The notes: a model not told the origin generated them from the sequence alone. DNA of 64,000 bases from Mesostigma viride (GCA_009746045.1 RPFO01000079.1:6095191-6159190); one strand, 5' to 3'; numbered from the stretch's first letter, positions 32,097 to 42,300 are shown. Made by a program: numbers and translations.

Positions 32097-32390
32097 TTAG
32101 GCACGGATACCCGTAGCCATTCCCAAGGCAGCTAACCTGGCTGCTCTCATCCTCTCTCTTCCACCCGAGCCAACTACCACTGGCTCACCGCCCACCGTCC
32201 TGCCTTGGGGCCTTTTATGAATTCTGTTGATATGAGTCGTCCTTCCGCCTTGGCTTTTAAAGTCCCTCGTGCATCCAGGCTCGGTGCACGGAAACCGGGC
32301 AGGTCCGGTTCCGGTATCTGATGTCAAAGGTGGCGCTGGCTCTCTAGGCACCGCGGTCTCACCGAAGACAAACATGGGATCCGTTCCCAT
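32097..32390 (-). CDS. PLV C2H2 zinc-finger protein
   Basis: ATG at 32390 gives 97 residues; the frame is open without an ATG up to about 32501. A single classical finger is present: C-x4-C-x12-H-x4-H in FPCTEPGCTRDFKSQGGRTT followed by HINRIH, then a basic KRPQGRT segment and a Gly/Arg-rich tail. One finger alone binds DNA weakly, so it may act with other proteins or bind packaged DNA. The open sequence upstream (GLRVGRRLKIYRGG, with TTG in place of ATG) looks coding, so it may really be the C-terminal part of the basic protein at 32491-32838, joined by a frameshift. Confidence 0.6.
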   Translation of the reverse strand: MGTDPMFVFGETAVPREPAPPLTSDTGTGPARFPCTEPGCTRDFKSQGGRTTHINRIHKRPQGRTVGGEPVVVGSGGRERMRAARLAALGMATGIRA

Positions 32391-32490
32391 TTCCGCCGTC
32401 TCCTTCCTCCCACTCGCACCACCTCGGTATATCTTCAACCTTCTACCGACCCTGAGACCTGTTGCTCTAGCGGGAGCTGCGGTGGCGCCA

Positions 32491-32838
32491 CTACAACCGG
32501 CTCATCGGTGTTGTAGCAGCTGCCGTCGTCGCGCCGCCAGCCGCGGTTGCTGGTGTGGCGACGCTTACGCCACCTCCTAATGAGTTGTCGATTGGCATCA
32601 TCGGGACGCGAACCGGTTGCGCGACGTTGGACAGGGCCGCCAACAGAATCGCGTCTCTGAACCCGCGAGCTTCCGCTACTTTCCCCTTGGCAGCGGGAGC
32701 TCTGTGTGGTCGCGAGTTGATTACGATCGTGTTCTTGACGGAATTGGAGGACCTAGAGGAGACTCTTGTGGACGTCGTAGTGGTAGGCGCGCGTTTTCGT
32801 CCTGAGCGTCGGCCGCGTTTCGTTTTCCTTGGTGGCAT
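32491..32838 (-). CDS. PLV basic protein, 115 aa
   Basis: ATG at 32838. The N-terminus is extremely basic (PPRKTKRGRRSGRKRAP), followed by Thr/Ser-rich sequence, a helical GFRDAILLAALSNVAQPVRV segment and an Ala/Thr-rich C-terminus. A packaged DNA-condensing or nuclear-targeted protein is plausible, comparable in character to protamine-like core proteins; this is inference. It may be linked to the zinc-finger ORF downstream. Confidence 0.6.
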   Translation of the reverse strand: MPPRKTKRGRRSGRKRAPTTTTSTRVSSRSSNSVKNTIVINSRPHRAPAAKGKVAEARGFRDAILLAALSNVAQPVRVPMMPIDNSLGGGVSVATPATAAGGATTAAATTPMSRL

Positions 32839-32859
32839 GTTTACTTATGCGAGAGATTT

Positions 32860-35800
32860 TTATGCGCTCGTCCACGTGATCGTCTTCGACACAGCCGTTG
32901 CGGCGGTCCCAGCTCGGGATTTGCAGAAGTTGTTGGATAGGGTGATAGGGGCAGAGTAGCCTGTTGGTGGGATCCGGTTTAAATGTAGCAGGATTTGGAA
33001 CTTGCCATCATCTTCTGTGTACCCGGGGACGACGGACCAATAAGGCGCGAATATCAGGAATGGGAGCCCGGTTCCCACTGCTTTTGCCTTCATTCGATAA
33101 GGGTTAGAGAGGTCGAGGATGGTTGGTAAGGCACCCGTGAAATTGACGCGAAGGTACACGTGCTCCAAGGACGTTGGCAAAGTGAGCTCGCTTTGGTTGG
33201 CTGGGTCGTGGAATGACAGCGTGGCCGTGGGGGTACCGTGCCATAGCTGAGGGATGAAGTAGTCGTACACAGGAGGCCGCAGACCGGGGATGGTGTGGGA
33301 TATCCTCCGCGTCTCGTTGATGTCAGTGAACTGGGCGACGTCTAACCCATGAGTTGTGCCTATTAGCACCAATGCGTTGTCATAATACCCACACACGCTC
33401 GTATCGAGGACAAGAGCACCGGGTCCAGAAAGGGTGGGACTGAGCACAGTGGCAAATGTGACCGTTGCAAGGTGAGTGAGCCCACCAACGACTGGTACAA
33501 ACGTGTTTGCGAGGGTGGACGTGATGGTTACCGTGTTTGTCCCTGGGGTGAAGACATTTGTACCCCCTGCCCACTCCGCTCCAAAGACACATGTAACCTG
33601 CCCGGCAACATTGCTCACTTTTGTCGGGTCGAACCCCATGACAACGCTGAACTTCTTAATGGCTTGACGGGCTGGAAGTACTCCATAGAGTTGGACAGGG
33701 TACGTCACGAGTTGCGCCTCATAAGACGTTGTTGGGCACTTGACCACTGTGTGAATCATGCTTTCATCCGTCAACGTGAGCTCCTTGAACCATAGATTGG
33801 TAGCTCCAGGCACTGGCTTTGTTACGGAATACTTGCCGAAGATGGAACAGTTCTGCCCCGCGGTGCCCCGGTGTCGTAGTTGGATCACATCTCCTCCCTT
33901 TGTACAGGTCCCGGAGGGGTTATTCGTGAAGATGGAATCTAGCTCAACAGCCGTGAGATCGTCTTCGATGTTCGCTATTTCAATGGCGTGGTATTCTCCT
34001 GACAGGTGCATAACTGGCCGTAGGGGCATTGGCACGTATGGATCAATGATATCTGTTGGCGTGGATGTGAAAATCCCGGCGCTGTTTGAGATTTTTGTCA
34101 TCTGACTCATCCTAGTTGGGAGTGTCTTGGCTATATACCTCTCGACTATTCCGTCAGACCGTCGTCGAAACGCAACCCAGTAACTCAACTGCTGCCTCCA
34201 CGAGCTATTGAGTGTGTATCGCACTCTTGCCTTGAGGTTGTCATACAGGTCGAGAGCATAGTCGGAGTGGTGAAGGTTGACCCCAAGCATGGCCCAATGG
34301 GTCGTTTGAGCGTTTCTCCAATTTGAGTGTCCGTCCGTAACGGCCGGATGATACTTTCCAGATAAACTCATCGTGTTCTCAGCAAATGACACAAAAGCGT
34401 CATTGCTTCCAAGATACATGCGAAAACACATGCAGAACGGACCGTCTATTAACTCGTTTGCAAAAACGACACACTTTGATGGAGCCGGCGTGGCTGTTTT
34501 TATCAAATAAAAGCTCGTGGGGTCATTCGGTTCAAAGTAGTACTTCGATGACTCTGCCTGAGAAGTCGTGAAGATATTACGAGAAAGGACGTCTAAACTG
34601 CGAAGGGTGTCATGAGTCCCTTCTACTGTCGCGTTCTCCCCAGAGAGGTTGGGGTAGTCTCTTGGGCATGTGAAGCTGTAATAAATGTCCGTATTAGCGC
34701 TTTCGTGGTCGGTTGGTGTGTACGTGAAATAGTTAATCCCTGACAAGGTTGCCTTGACACCCCCCTCTATATGCAAGTTGAAACTGACTGGGTTTTCGAG
34801 GTTCATCCCCCACCCAACGACAGGGTCCGCCAGTGCTGTAATTGCTATCCTCATTGGATTCGCGTATGATACAAACTTGCTCTTTGATCGTATCCCACTA
34901 GAGGTTGTAGAAAGTTTCGAGACACCTACCATGACCCCCGCCTTCCTAGTCGTAAACGAGGTAATGGTAGAGTCATCGAAGAGGTCTAGCTCGTAACTCA
35001 GCCATTTTCCCGTGTCGGTACTTGTCAAGTTGGTAACTAGAGCATCCTCACCACGCAGTCCTCCGTTCACAGATAGCGTGAACCCGCCAATCGTCGGAGA
35101 GGCCTCCGTGAGTCGAACGTTGTTGATGTACCATCGCAAAGGGAGTTTTCTCAGGTAGGCGCTAGGGACGCAATCTTTGATGCCTTGTACTATCGAAAGC
35201 CCTGGGATGCATTCATACGTCTGAAAAGGGTAGGTGACTACTAGCCAAGTGACAGCGTTCAATTCATCGATCCTGCCAATTCTCCAGCTAGAGAGTTTTG
35301 CATAGGATCGGGTTATTGTGAAAGAACGCCCGGTTAGCGCGGCAGGGCGGTTGTGGTCTCTCATGGTGGAAAACGAGATTTGCTCGACTAGCAAAGGGCT
35401 ACCCGAAAATCGCGTCCCGCCATATCCAAAATACAGGTCCTTGAAATACGGGTATCCGACATCTGGGTTAACCAAGTTGTTCCCCGCTGCATAAAATGAG
35501 GACTGGTAGTCTCTCGCGACAAAATCGCAAATTCCGCTCACTTCTCCGCTGTTGACGATGTATGGCAACTCAACACGCACGTCTTGGTCATTGATGACGC
35601 TAAAGGCATTGTCATGAGAAGCCGTCGTTCCATCTTCATAATGCATGACAAATGGCGCGTTTGGATTTGTCAGAGTAGTATAGCCGATACCCAAGTTGTC
35701 GAACAGAAAGTCTAGCTGTGTGCGGGTCGGTATTCGATGGCCTGGGTCTTGGAGCGTATCAGCGTCAAAATGGAATGACATGACCCCATTGCTCGGTGTC

Positions 35801-36138
35801 TCGATGTCTATGAAGCTGCTTTTTACGTACATGTTTTCGAATATGGCTTGGTCTTTAAACCACGATTTCCCATCCACTACCAGCTTAAAAAATGACTCGA
35901 TAGGGTCCGCGGCCGTCTCCTCGTCGTAATCATCGCCTAAACGCAAACTTGTTGGCTCACTTGGGTAACACACCCGCACGCCATCAACAATCGTATGCAA
36001 GTCAAATGGATGAACCTGGGATAATTGCAACGCTACAATGTCCTGTTCAACGCTTGCGATTCGCGCGTCTGTTTCTTGGTCGACCGTCAAGCCGGTTGCG
36101 AGGTTTATGGGCCGGTTGAGAGTCGAAATCACTACCAT
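32860..36138 (-). CDS. PLV giant fibre-like surface protein, 1092 aa
   Basis: The largest virion-block gene, from ATG at 36138 to TAA at 32860. A short N-terminal helix (ARIASVEQDIVALQ, about residues 26-39) is followed by long beta-rich, Ser/Thr/Asn-rich sequence without membrane segments. At roughly residues 820-930 a stretch (FSVVMGFDPTKVSNVAGQV...NTVTITSTL..TFVPV..GGLTHLATVTF) resembles the cohesin-like fold of secreted proteins. No catalytic motif was seen. Size and composition suggest a fibre, spike or adhesin that works with the LamG protein in attachment. It shares a 24-bp divergent promoter gap with the gene at 36163. Confidence 0.65.
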   Translation of the reverse strand: MVVISTLNRPINLATGLTVDQETDARIASVEQDIVALQLSQVHPFDLHTIVDGVRVCYPSEPTSLRLGDDYDEETAADPIESFFKLVVDGKSWFKDQAIFENMYVKSSFIDIETPSNGVMSFHFDADTLQDPGHRIPTRTQLDFLFDNLGIGYTTLTNPNAPFVMHYEDGTTASHDNAFSVINDQDVRVELPYIVNSGEVSGICDFVARDYQSSFYAAGNNLVNPDVGYPYFKDLYFGYGGTRFSGSPLLVEQISFSTMRDHNRPAALTGRSFTITRSYAKLSSWRIGRIDELNAVTWLVVTYPFQTYECIPGLSIVQGIKDCVPSAYLRKLPLRWYINNVRLTEASPTIGGFTLSVNGGLRGEDALVTNLTSTDTGKWLSYELDLFDDSTITSFTTRKAGVMVGVSKLSTTSSGIRSKSKFVSYANPMRIAITALADPVVGWGMNLENPVSFNLHIEGGVKATLSGINYFTYTPTDHESANTDIYYSFTCPRDYPNLSGENATVEGTHDTLRSLDVLSRNIFTTSQAESSKYYFEPNDPTSFYLIKTATPAPSKCVVFANELIDGPFCMCFRMYLGSNDAFVSFAENTMSLSGKYHPAVTDGHSNWRNAQTTHWAMLGVNLHHSDYALDLYDNLKARVRYTLNSSWRQQLSYWVAFRRRSDGIVERYIAKTLPTRMSQMTKISNSAGIFTSTPTDIIDPYVPMPLRPVMHLSGEYHAIEIANIEDDLTAVELDSIFTNNPSGTCTKGGDVIQLRHRGTAGQNCSIFGKYSVTKPVPGATNLWFKELTLTDESMIHTVVKCPTTSYEAQLVTYPVQLYGVLPARQAIKKFSVVMGFDPTKVSNVAGQVTCVFGAEWAGGTNVFTPGTNTVTITSTLANTFVPVVGGLTHLATVTFATVLSPTLSGPGALVLDTSVCGYYDNALVLIGTTHGLDVAQFTDINETRRISHTIPGLRPPVYDYFIPQLWHGTPTATLSFHDPANQSELTLPTSLEHVYLRVNFTGALPTILDLSNPYRMKAKAVGTGLPFLIFAPYWSVVPGYTEDDGKFQILLHLNRIPPTGYSAPITLSNNFCKSRAGTAATAVSKTITWTSA

Positions 36139-36162
36139 TTATTATCTGCCTAGAATATAAAC
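36139..36162. promoter_or_regulatory. Divergent promoter gap of the PLV
   Basis: Only 24 bp (TTATTATCTGCCTAGAATAT, then AAAC) separate the start codons of the fibre-like gene and the coiled-coil gene. The A/T-rich GAATATAAAC could serve as a TATA-like element. This is the switch point between leftward and rightward transcription. Confidence 0.5.
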
Positions 36163-36690
36163 ATGGCCTCTGAGGCTTCAGAGACCCCAACGAGCTACCA
36201 AGACGAAACCTTCGCCGAGACGCGGGAAGAGCAGGTTGACCTGGTCAAGACAATTCGAAAGGGACAACCGCTGAATGATGAACAGAAAAAAGCCCTTCGC
36301 GACAAAATGAGAGTTTACCAGCAACGCGCAAAAGCCGAGAGGGAGAAGAGACGAAACGAGGAAAAGGAGGCAGAGATAACGAAACGTAAGGTCCTTGCAA
36401 AGGAATTGGAGATTCAGCGGCAAAGGCTAGTCGAACTGGAGCTGCAAGAAGCCCGTAACAAATCGCGCATTGAACGCCTTCTCGCTGAAGATTCTGTCGC
36501 CTCAACCCCCGCCGACACGCCAAAACCAAGACGGGGTCGAAAGCCCAAGGAGACAGAGCCGGACTCTCCGCCATCCCCGATCAAGACCCGGCAGCTCCCA
36601 CCTCCACCACCGCCACCTGCCGCGATGACGCCATACGAGATGCGCATGGCCGCCATCCGCGCGTCTCTCCTTGCTAGTCTGGACGATTAA
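36163..36690 (+). CDS. PLV coiled-coil protein, 175 aa
   Basis: ATG at 36163. Residues ~20-112 are almost entirely charged helix with heptad character (QQRAKAEREKRRNEEKEAEI, then KELEIQRQRLVELELQEARN). They are followed by a basic PKPRRGRKPKE segment (AT-hook-like GRKP), a poly-proline run (8 Pro) and a short C-terminal helix MTPYEMRMAAIRASLLASL. The phrase SPYEMRLKAVYEL occurs in the PrimPol-helicase (about residues 956-968), so the two proteins share a short motif of unknown meaning. No family was recognised; a scaffold or DNA-binding role is possible. Confidence 0.6.
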   Translation: MASEASETPTSYQDETFAETREEQVDLVKTIRKGQPLNDEQKKALRDKMRVYQQRAKAEREKRRNEEKEAEITKRKVLAKELEIQRQRLVELELQEARNKSRIERLLAEDSVASTPADTPKPRRGRKPKETEPDSPPSPIKTRQLPPPPPPPAAMTPYEMRMAAIRASLLASLDD

Positions 36691-36702
36691 AATGTCTTCA
36701 GA

Positions 36703-37586
36703 ATGATAATGGCTATCATCGAAGAGCGACGAATTCATTCACTCGAGAACAAAGACATCAAGCAACGATACGCCCCACAGCGTCCTGCTCCACCGAATAT
36801 GCCGAGTCTTCATTTCATCGCAAACTTCTGCGGAGCTCGACGGTCTGGGAAAACTACATCGGCAGTCAACATGGCGAAGGCTTACTTTGCTAACAACTCA
36901 TTCGACAAGCTGTACCTCATTTCAGGGAGTGCCCACACGGAGCCAAAATACAAGGAGCTCCCGGAACCAGCTATGACGATGGAAGTCTACTCTAACCTGG
37001 CATTCGATGGGATGATAGATCATATCAAGTCTGACCTCCACGAATACGAGAGGTACAAGGACGATCTCAAGGTCTGGGAAACGTTCAAACGCGAATACGT
37101 GGATGGGAAAAAAACGCAGAACTCATGGACCTCTCCATGTACCTACGCCTTGATGCAATGAACTGGGATAAACCTGCGACAAGGTTCGAGCACGGTCCTC
37201 CTTCGTCGCTCATTCTGATAGACGACATGCAAGGCAGTGCCCTCTATCAGAGCTCTAGCAAAAACGCTGTTGCGGCTTTCGCGTTCAAACACAGACACTT
37301 CCTCACGAGCATGATTTTCCTGACACAGGCGTACACGAGCGGTGGCGTACCACGAGCAGTGCGAGCGAATATATCGTTTCTTGCGCTGTTCAGAACGAAG
37401 GACCATCGAGCCGCGCGACAGATCGCGGAAGAGAGCGCGGGGGCTGTGGCGCCGGACGAGTTTCTCGCGCTATGGGACCACGCCGTCAAGGACGATCCTC
37501 ACGACTTCTTCGCTGTCGACTTCGACCAGCGCGACCCGAAAAAAATGTTTCGTCGAAACTTCAATACATTTCTCTCGATAAAATAA
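36703..37586 (+). CDS. PLV packaging ATPase (FtsK/HerA type), frameshifted
   Basis: Two overlapping frames: 36703-37161 and an open frame continuing to 37586. The first holds the Walker A motif GARRSGKTT (residues 44-52). The second holds a Walker B-like SLILIDDM (about 37203-37226), followed by a conserved-Gln region MIFLTQAYTSGGVPRAVRAN, the usual order for virus packaging ATPases that pump genomes into preformed capsids. The break is at an A7 run (37108-37114) and would be mended by one added base. The in-frame codons there (GGG AAA AAA ACG) do not make a canonical X-XXY-YYZ slippery site, so an assembly deletion or real lesion is more likely than programmed frameshifting. M at 36709 is an alternative start. 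Confidence 0.75.
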
Positions 37587-37608
37587 TTTTCTCTGAACAT
37601 GATATACT
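37587..37608 (+). promoter_or_regulatory. Putative PLV promoter motif
   Basis: TTTTCTCTGAACATGATATA just before the ATG at 37609. A close match (TTTTCTGAACAT...GGTATAC) stands before the PrimPol-helicase gene at 39358-39380. Confidence 0.4.
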
Positions 37609-38102
37609 ATGGATATTCCGTCCACCAAACGATACGCAGGCGCCGAGAAGGAGTACGTGTTGGACACCCAAGCACTCCTCCGATATTGTTCGGGTTCTCG
37701 ACTGGGCAGAAAACTCTAGAACGTGTCGTCAGGATCCTTCAAGAAGCAGGCCACCACGACACGATTCCGTCCACCTGTCACGACATGAGCCCCGAAATCC
37801 GATTGGCCATCCTCGCCTTGGTGGGCGATCGCAGGCGTCCACGTGGGCGCTCACCCTCCAAAACGGAAAAACGACACGAACCGAAACGGCCTCGAGGGCG
37901 CCCAAGGATCCACCCCGTAGGGTATAAAAAGCCTCGAGCCAAAAAATTGTCTCATGTTCAGTCATCAGATGACGGTGACCGTAGAGGAGCGTCGCGAGCA
38001 ATGGCGACGGGCCCAGGCGAAGAGGCGAGCAATCGCCCGCGACCAGACGAACTGCATCTCGGCGAAAAGCAAGGTCAAGAAGGGCGTCTGGAATCCCAGT
38101 GA
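37609..38102 (+). CDS. PLV AT-hook protein, frameshifted
   Basis: A frame from ATG 37609 (DIPSTKRYAGAEKEYVLDTQ...) stops at 37719. A -1 frame continues with LERVVRILQEAGHHD and a helical SPEIRLAILALVGDRR, then a basic tail with KRPRGRPRIHPVGYKKPR, a textbook AT-hook (RGRP core). The two frames join plausibly at a short A run near 37712, again needing one added base. The second frame is open until 38102 and overlaps the recombinase start by ~150 bp, so the true C-terminus may be shorter. AT-hooks bind the minor groove of A/T-rich DNA; a DNA-binding or regulatory role is inferred. Confidence 0.45.
37922..37929 (+). promoter_or_regulatory. TATA-box-like element before the recombinase
   Basis: GTATAAAAAGCC lies 30 bp upstream of the ATG at 37954 and 45 bp upstream of the alternative ATG at 37969. 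Confidence 0.4.
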
Positions 38103-39216
38103 CCGATGGATCGCAAATAACCCCGAGTGCGCGGAAAAAATCGGCTTGCAGGCGACCTCTCCACCCTCGCCGGAGCCACCGCACCATGAGGAAACTCCCG
38201 CGCGAGCTGGAGGAGGGCGGTACTGGACCTTCGACGAGGCCGTCGCCGCAGCGGAAGCGCGACCAGAGCAGCACGAGCGTGGCAGGCCATCGAAGGAGCG
38301 CGGGGCGACTCGCAAGACCGCTTTGGGATACATTGGCAGGATGCGGGTCCTGCTCGACAAACTGGGGTGCTCGCAGTACGAGTCCGTTGATTGCCTTGCC
38401 GACACAGCTCGTGTTCTTCGCGTGGTGCACGAGACATCAGAACCCAAGCGCAAGACCCAGCACTCGAAGGACGACGCCTGGAGGGAGAATGAGAAGCAGC
38501 TCCTCGGGGTCATCAACGGCGTGAACCGAATGATGCCGCCCGAGAAGAGGCTCCCAAGTCACGTTACGGACGCGTACACTGCTCGCGTCAGGGAGCTGAA
38601 GGTTGGTGACCTGGACAGACGGTTTGACCGTGCCGAGAACAAGCCGCTGAGGTACACGTACGAACAGCTCCAGAAGATCGCCAAAGCAGAGTACGAAGCC
38701 GATCCCACGTCCGACGCCGCGCTCATGGGCTTGATCTATCTCTCGGGTGAAGATCTACCACCGACGCGTTACAATCACGACCAGATGCGCATCGTCGACT
38801 CGGTCGCTGAGCTAGGACCGCACGAGAACGGCTACATCCCGAGCGAGAGGAGATTCTACATCCAGAATTTCAAAACGCAGCACAGCATGCCAGTTTATGA
38901 CGTCGTCATCCCGAAGAAGTACGGAAAGCTCATCAAAGCGTTGGATGCCCGTGCTAAGGCTGGACAGAAATACCTTTTCGAATCAGAGCCTGGCATTCCG
39001 ATCAAACACGAGCTCTACAGCGCCCGTTACAACCGGATTTACGGAGGCATCGACGCCACGCGACAAGCATACATCACTCGTTTCCTGAAGGGCGCTTCAT
39101 TTAAGAAACGTAAATGGGCTGGCGACATGATGGGCCATGACGTACTGACAGGAGCCGTTTACGAGAGGCAGGGTGGCGAGACTGGCGGACGTCGGCTGAG
39201 GCCGAGGAAAAGGTAG
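37954..39216 (+). CDS. PLV tyrosine recombinase (integrase)
   Basis: 420 residues. The N-terminal ~110 residues are basic and Pro-rich. The core shows the family's catalytic set in order: Arg262 in DLPPTRYNHDQM (equivalent to the PPRRxDY box of eukaryotic-virus and Crypton-like recombinases), Lys307 in NFKTQHSMPVYDV, Arg360 in IDATRQAYITRF (usually HxxR or RxxYIT), His395 in DMMGHDVLTG and nucleophile Tyr403 in AVYERQ. It would cut and rejoin DNA through a 3'-phosphotyrosine intermediate, integrating or excising the element; the TIR hairpins are candidate sites. M at 37969 is an alternative start. A basic C-terminus (RRLRPRKR) may aid nuclear import. Confidence 0.85.
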   Translation: MFSHQMTVTVEERREQWRRAQAKRRAIARDQTNCISAKSKVKKGVWNPSDRWIANNPECAEKIGLQATSPPSPEPPHHEETPARAGGGRYWTFDEAVAAAEARPEQHERGRPSKERGATRKTALGYIGRMRVLLDKLGCSQYESVDCLADTARVLRVVHETSEPKRKTQHSKDDAWRENEKQLLGVINGVNRMMPPEKRLPSHVTDAYTARVRELKVGDLDRRFDRAENKPLRYTYEQLQKIAKAEYEADPTSDAALMGLIYLSGEDLPPTRYNHDQMRIVDSVAELGPHENGYIPSERRFYIQNFKTQHSMPVYDVVIPKKYGKLIKALDARAKAGQKYLFESEPGIPIKHELYSARYNRIYGGIDATRQAYITRFLKGASFKKRKWAGDMMGHDVLTGAVYERQGGETGGRRLRPRKR

Positions 39217-39391
39217 ATAGTTTCCCGTGGGAAATTTTCATGAATGTCGAAAAGGGTATTCTAAACTGCATGCATTATACAGGGAATATAAAAGTTCCAT
39301 GGGAACATTTTTATCGAGGGTCGAGGTTCGAGGGGTTATTCTTTAATCGAAACTTTTTTTTTTCTGAACATACGGTATACAACCTTCCAGA
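39217..39391 (+). promoter_or_regulatory. Intergenic region upstream of the PrimPol-helicase
   Basis: A 175-bp gap with A/T-rich sequence, a T-run at about 39353-39363 and the motif CTGAACATACGGTATAC at 39364-39380, twelve bases before ATG 39392. It holds GTATAC as do the gaps before the major capsid and 57-aa genes. Confidence 0.4.
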
Positions 39392-42300
39392 ATGGTCTCG
39401 AACCTCAACCTGCATGACGACACGGTCGCCCGACACGACGTAACCGACAAGCCGACACGATTCGATTCCTCGTGGGAGATCTCCCACGGGAATAAAGGCG
39501 GACTCTCCCACGACAATCCACACTCTTGCGCTCACACAACCTCTAAGATGTCGACCGCCGCGGAATTTGTTCCTCTGTGGTTCGCGTCGAAAGATACGCC
39601 TTTCTTTGCTCGGACGCCAGGGGTGATGTACTCGTACGAAGAGGAAAAACCCCAAGACGCTTCGGAGGCGTATGGTCGCTCTCGTGGGATGAAGTACATC
39701 ATGGCGCTGAACACGTACAAAAAAACGAACATGTATGCCGCTTTCGGGTGCAGGGAGGACTTGATCAAGACCCACGCGGAGTTATCAACAAGCGATCCGC
39801 ATTTGCTAGAAATTCTATCCCCCGACGTGAGCGTCGTCCCATATTTCGATTTTGACTGGGAAACGGAAGAACCCATCGACTACCAGCTGGAGAAGTACGC
39901 AAAAGCGGCCATATCCATGTTCTTCAACGACGTGTACGAGATAAATGTCGAGGAAGAGCGAGATATGCGGGTCCTTATTGGCCATCGCGTCAGGAGCGGC
40001 ATCTTCAAGCAGTCTGTTCACGTAACGGTGCCGACGATCTACATCCCGACCATGGAGGATCGTGTTAAGATGGGAGAGCTTTTTCAGTCGTTCCTTATGC
40101 AGTGCGCGATGGATTTGACTTCAGGATATCAGTCCGAGGTGTGCCAGAGACTCGTCAAGTCCCAGCACTCGAAAGAGGATTGGGAGGACATGCACGCGAA
40201 CGGGAATCCGATTGTGGAGAAAACAACTGGCGTTTGGGCGCCTAAACACGACATCAAGTTTTGCTATGATAGAACAATCTATTCGAGGTACCGGGCCTTT
40301 CGCATGATAGGGATGAAGAAGCGCGGAGACAGCGGTGAGGACGCATACCTCCGTCCAGTCCCAGGGGGTAGTTCCGACGTCGGCGAATATTTGGTGACTG
40401 TCTTCAACGAAGAGGGACTGACCCGGCTCCCCCATGTCGATGATGCGGAACTATCCGAAACGAGCCATACAGTGTTTCGAGGGTATGGGAAGACTATCCC
40501 ACCACCTCGGGGCCTGGACATCTCGCCATCCATCGAAGCAATGAAAAGGTTTTCGCCTGGATGCAAGTATATGCGCACAACCTGTAAAGAATCCGAGCGA
40601 GGTGTCGCAACGTTCGTCAAGTACTCCGTCGACTCTGTGGATCCGTTATGCAGGATCTGCCTCAAGATACACGACAACAACGGGCCTTATAACCTGCTAC
40701 TCCCTAATGGCGCTGTACAGTACAGATGCCACCAGGACTCACAGCACCGATTCATCGAGATCTCCCCGCCCGTGATGAAGCTCGCGGACTCGGACAAAGT
40801 TCCGTTCACTAACGAGTACTCGTCCGAAAAAATCAGGCCTTTCAGCTGGGATGCGCTTTTTGGAGGCCCGCACAAGAGCACCATCCTTGTTCAGTCGAAT
40901 TGTGGGACAGGTAAATCTGAGAGGATTCGTGAACTCGTCAACGAGGCGGTGAGGAAGGATCCAGATATTCGCGTGTGCTGTATCGTGGCTAACATCAGCT
41001 TGTCCAAGGAGGAGGATCGCAATTACAGATCTCTGGGCGAGGGTGGGAGGACAGTCGTATGGGAGGACAACGCGTTCCATCTCCTGTACAGTGACCCAAA
41101 TTTTCGTCACTATCTCAGCGGCTCAAAGGGGATGATTTCTGACGACAGGGTGTTGATAGTCCTGAACAGCATCTTGCGCCTCACGGACCAACCGTTCGAC
41201 CTCCTCATCCTGGACGAAATTTACAACACCCTCACCGCCCTTTCACAGCGCTACGTGGAGAACCGTCGCGAGGTGTTGAGAAAATTCGTCAGGCTCATCG
41301 AAACGTCCAAGGTCGTGATCGCGCTAGACGCTACTGTTACTCGAAAGGTCTACGATTTCATAGCGGCCTATCGCGCGGCGGACACTATGGAGGTGGATTG
41401 CAACACCTTCAGGCGCCCTACCAACAGGACTCTGCGATGGGTGGACGTGACCTCAGAGAAGAACTGGCGAAAGGTCTGCGTGGACCGCTTTGTCGCTGAG
41501 TGTGAGAGGAGGATAGAGGCCGGAGAGAGGATTTTCTGCCCAATGTCTGGCAAAAAAGAGGCCGCCATGGCGTATGAGGCACTCAAACCCTTCATCGACA
41601 AGCGCAAGAACGGGCGTCTCTACACTAGTCTGACGAGCAAGGAGGATCTGGAGGTTGGCGCGAATGCTGCGTGGGCTGACTTGGACTTTTTGATCTTCAG
41701 CCCCACGATCACGGTTGGAGTCAGCTACACGGAGCACACGTTCGACAGCATGGTGGGACTCTTCATCAACGGGGACTACTACGCGAGCTACACGACAACC
41801 CTCCAGCAAATTTTCAGGGTGCGCCACTTAGTCAAGGGAGAGATGGTCATCTTCTATCGAGACACGACTTCGCTTCTTGACAGGCCTCCAACGGACTACG
41901 GCACGATCGTCGAGAACATGATCGCGGGGGACACTGCGCTCATCCAGCTGCTGTTCGACAACGCCGACGTAGTCTGCGACTGGAGCGCGGACAAGTCGCG
42001 TATCTATGACAGAAATTGCCCCAAGTTCCGTCTCTTCTGCCGGAACCAGCAAGATCTCGCGGTGTCGAGGTCCCACTACAAGGGAAATCTCATCAAGATA
42101 CTGACGGAGGACTACGGCGTGGAGGTGTCGGCAGTGGAGGAGTTGGGGGACATCGACGCCCCTCCGCTTCCGGTACTAGAAGATCCAGACAAGGACAGGG
42201 AGGTGGTGCTTATGAGCGAGGAGGAGTACAAGGATCTAGAGGGGAGAATCGGCGGCACGGTTCCACTTTCACCGTACGAAATGCGTCTGAAGGCGGTGTA

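Noticed and set aside
37101-37120. Programmed -1 frameshift in the packaging ATPase
   Set aside because: The zero-frame codons at the A run do not form a canonical slippery heptamer, and many other genes here show the same kind of one-base loss.
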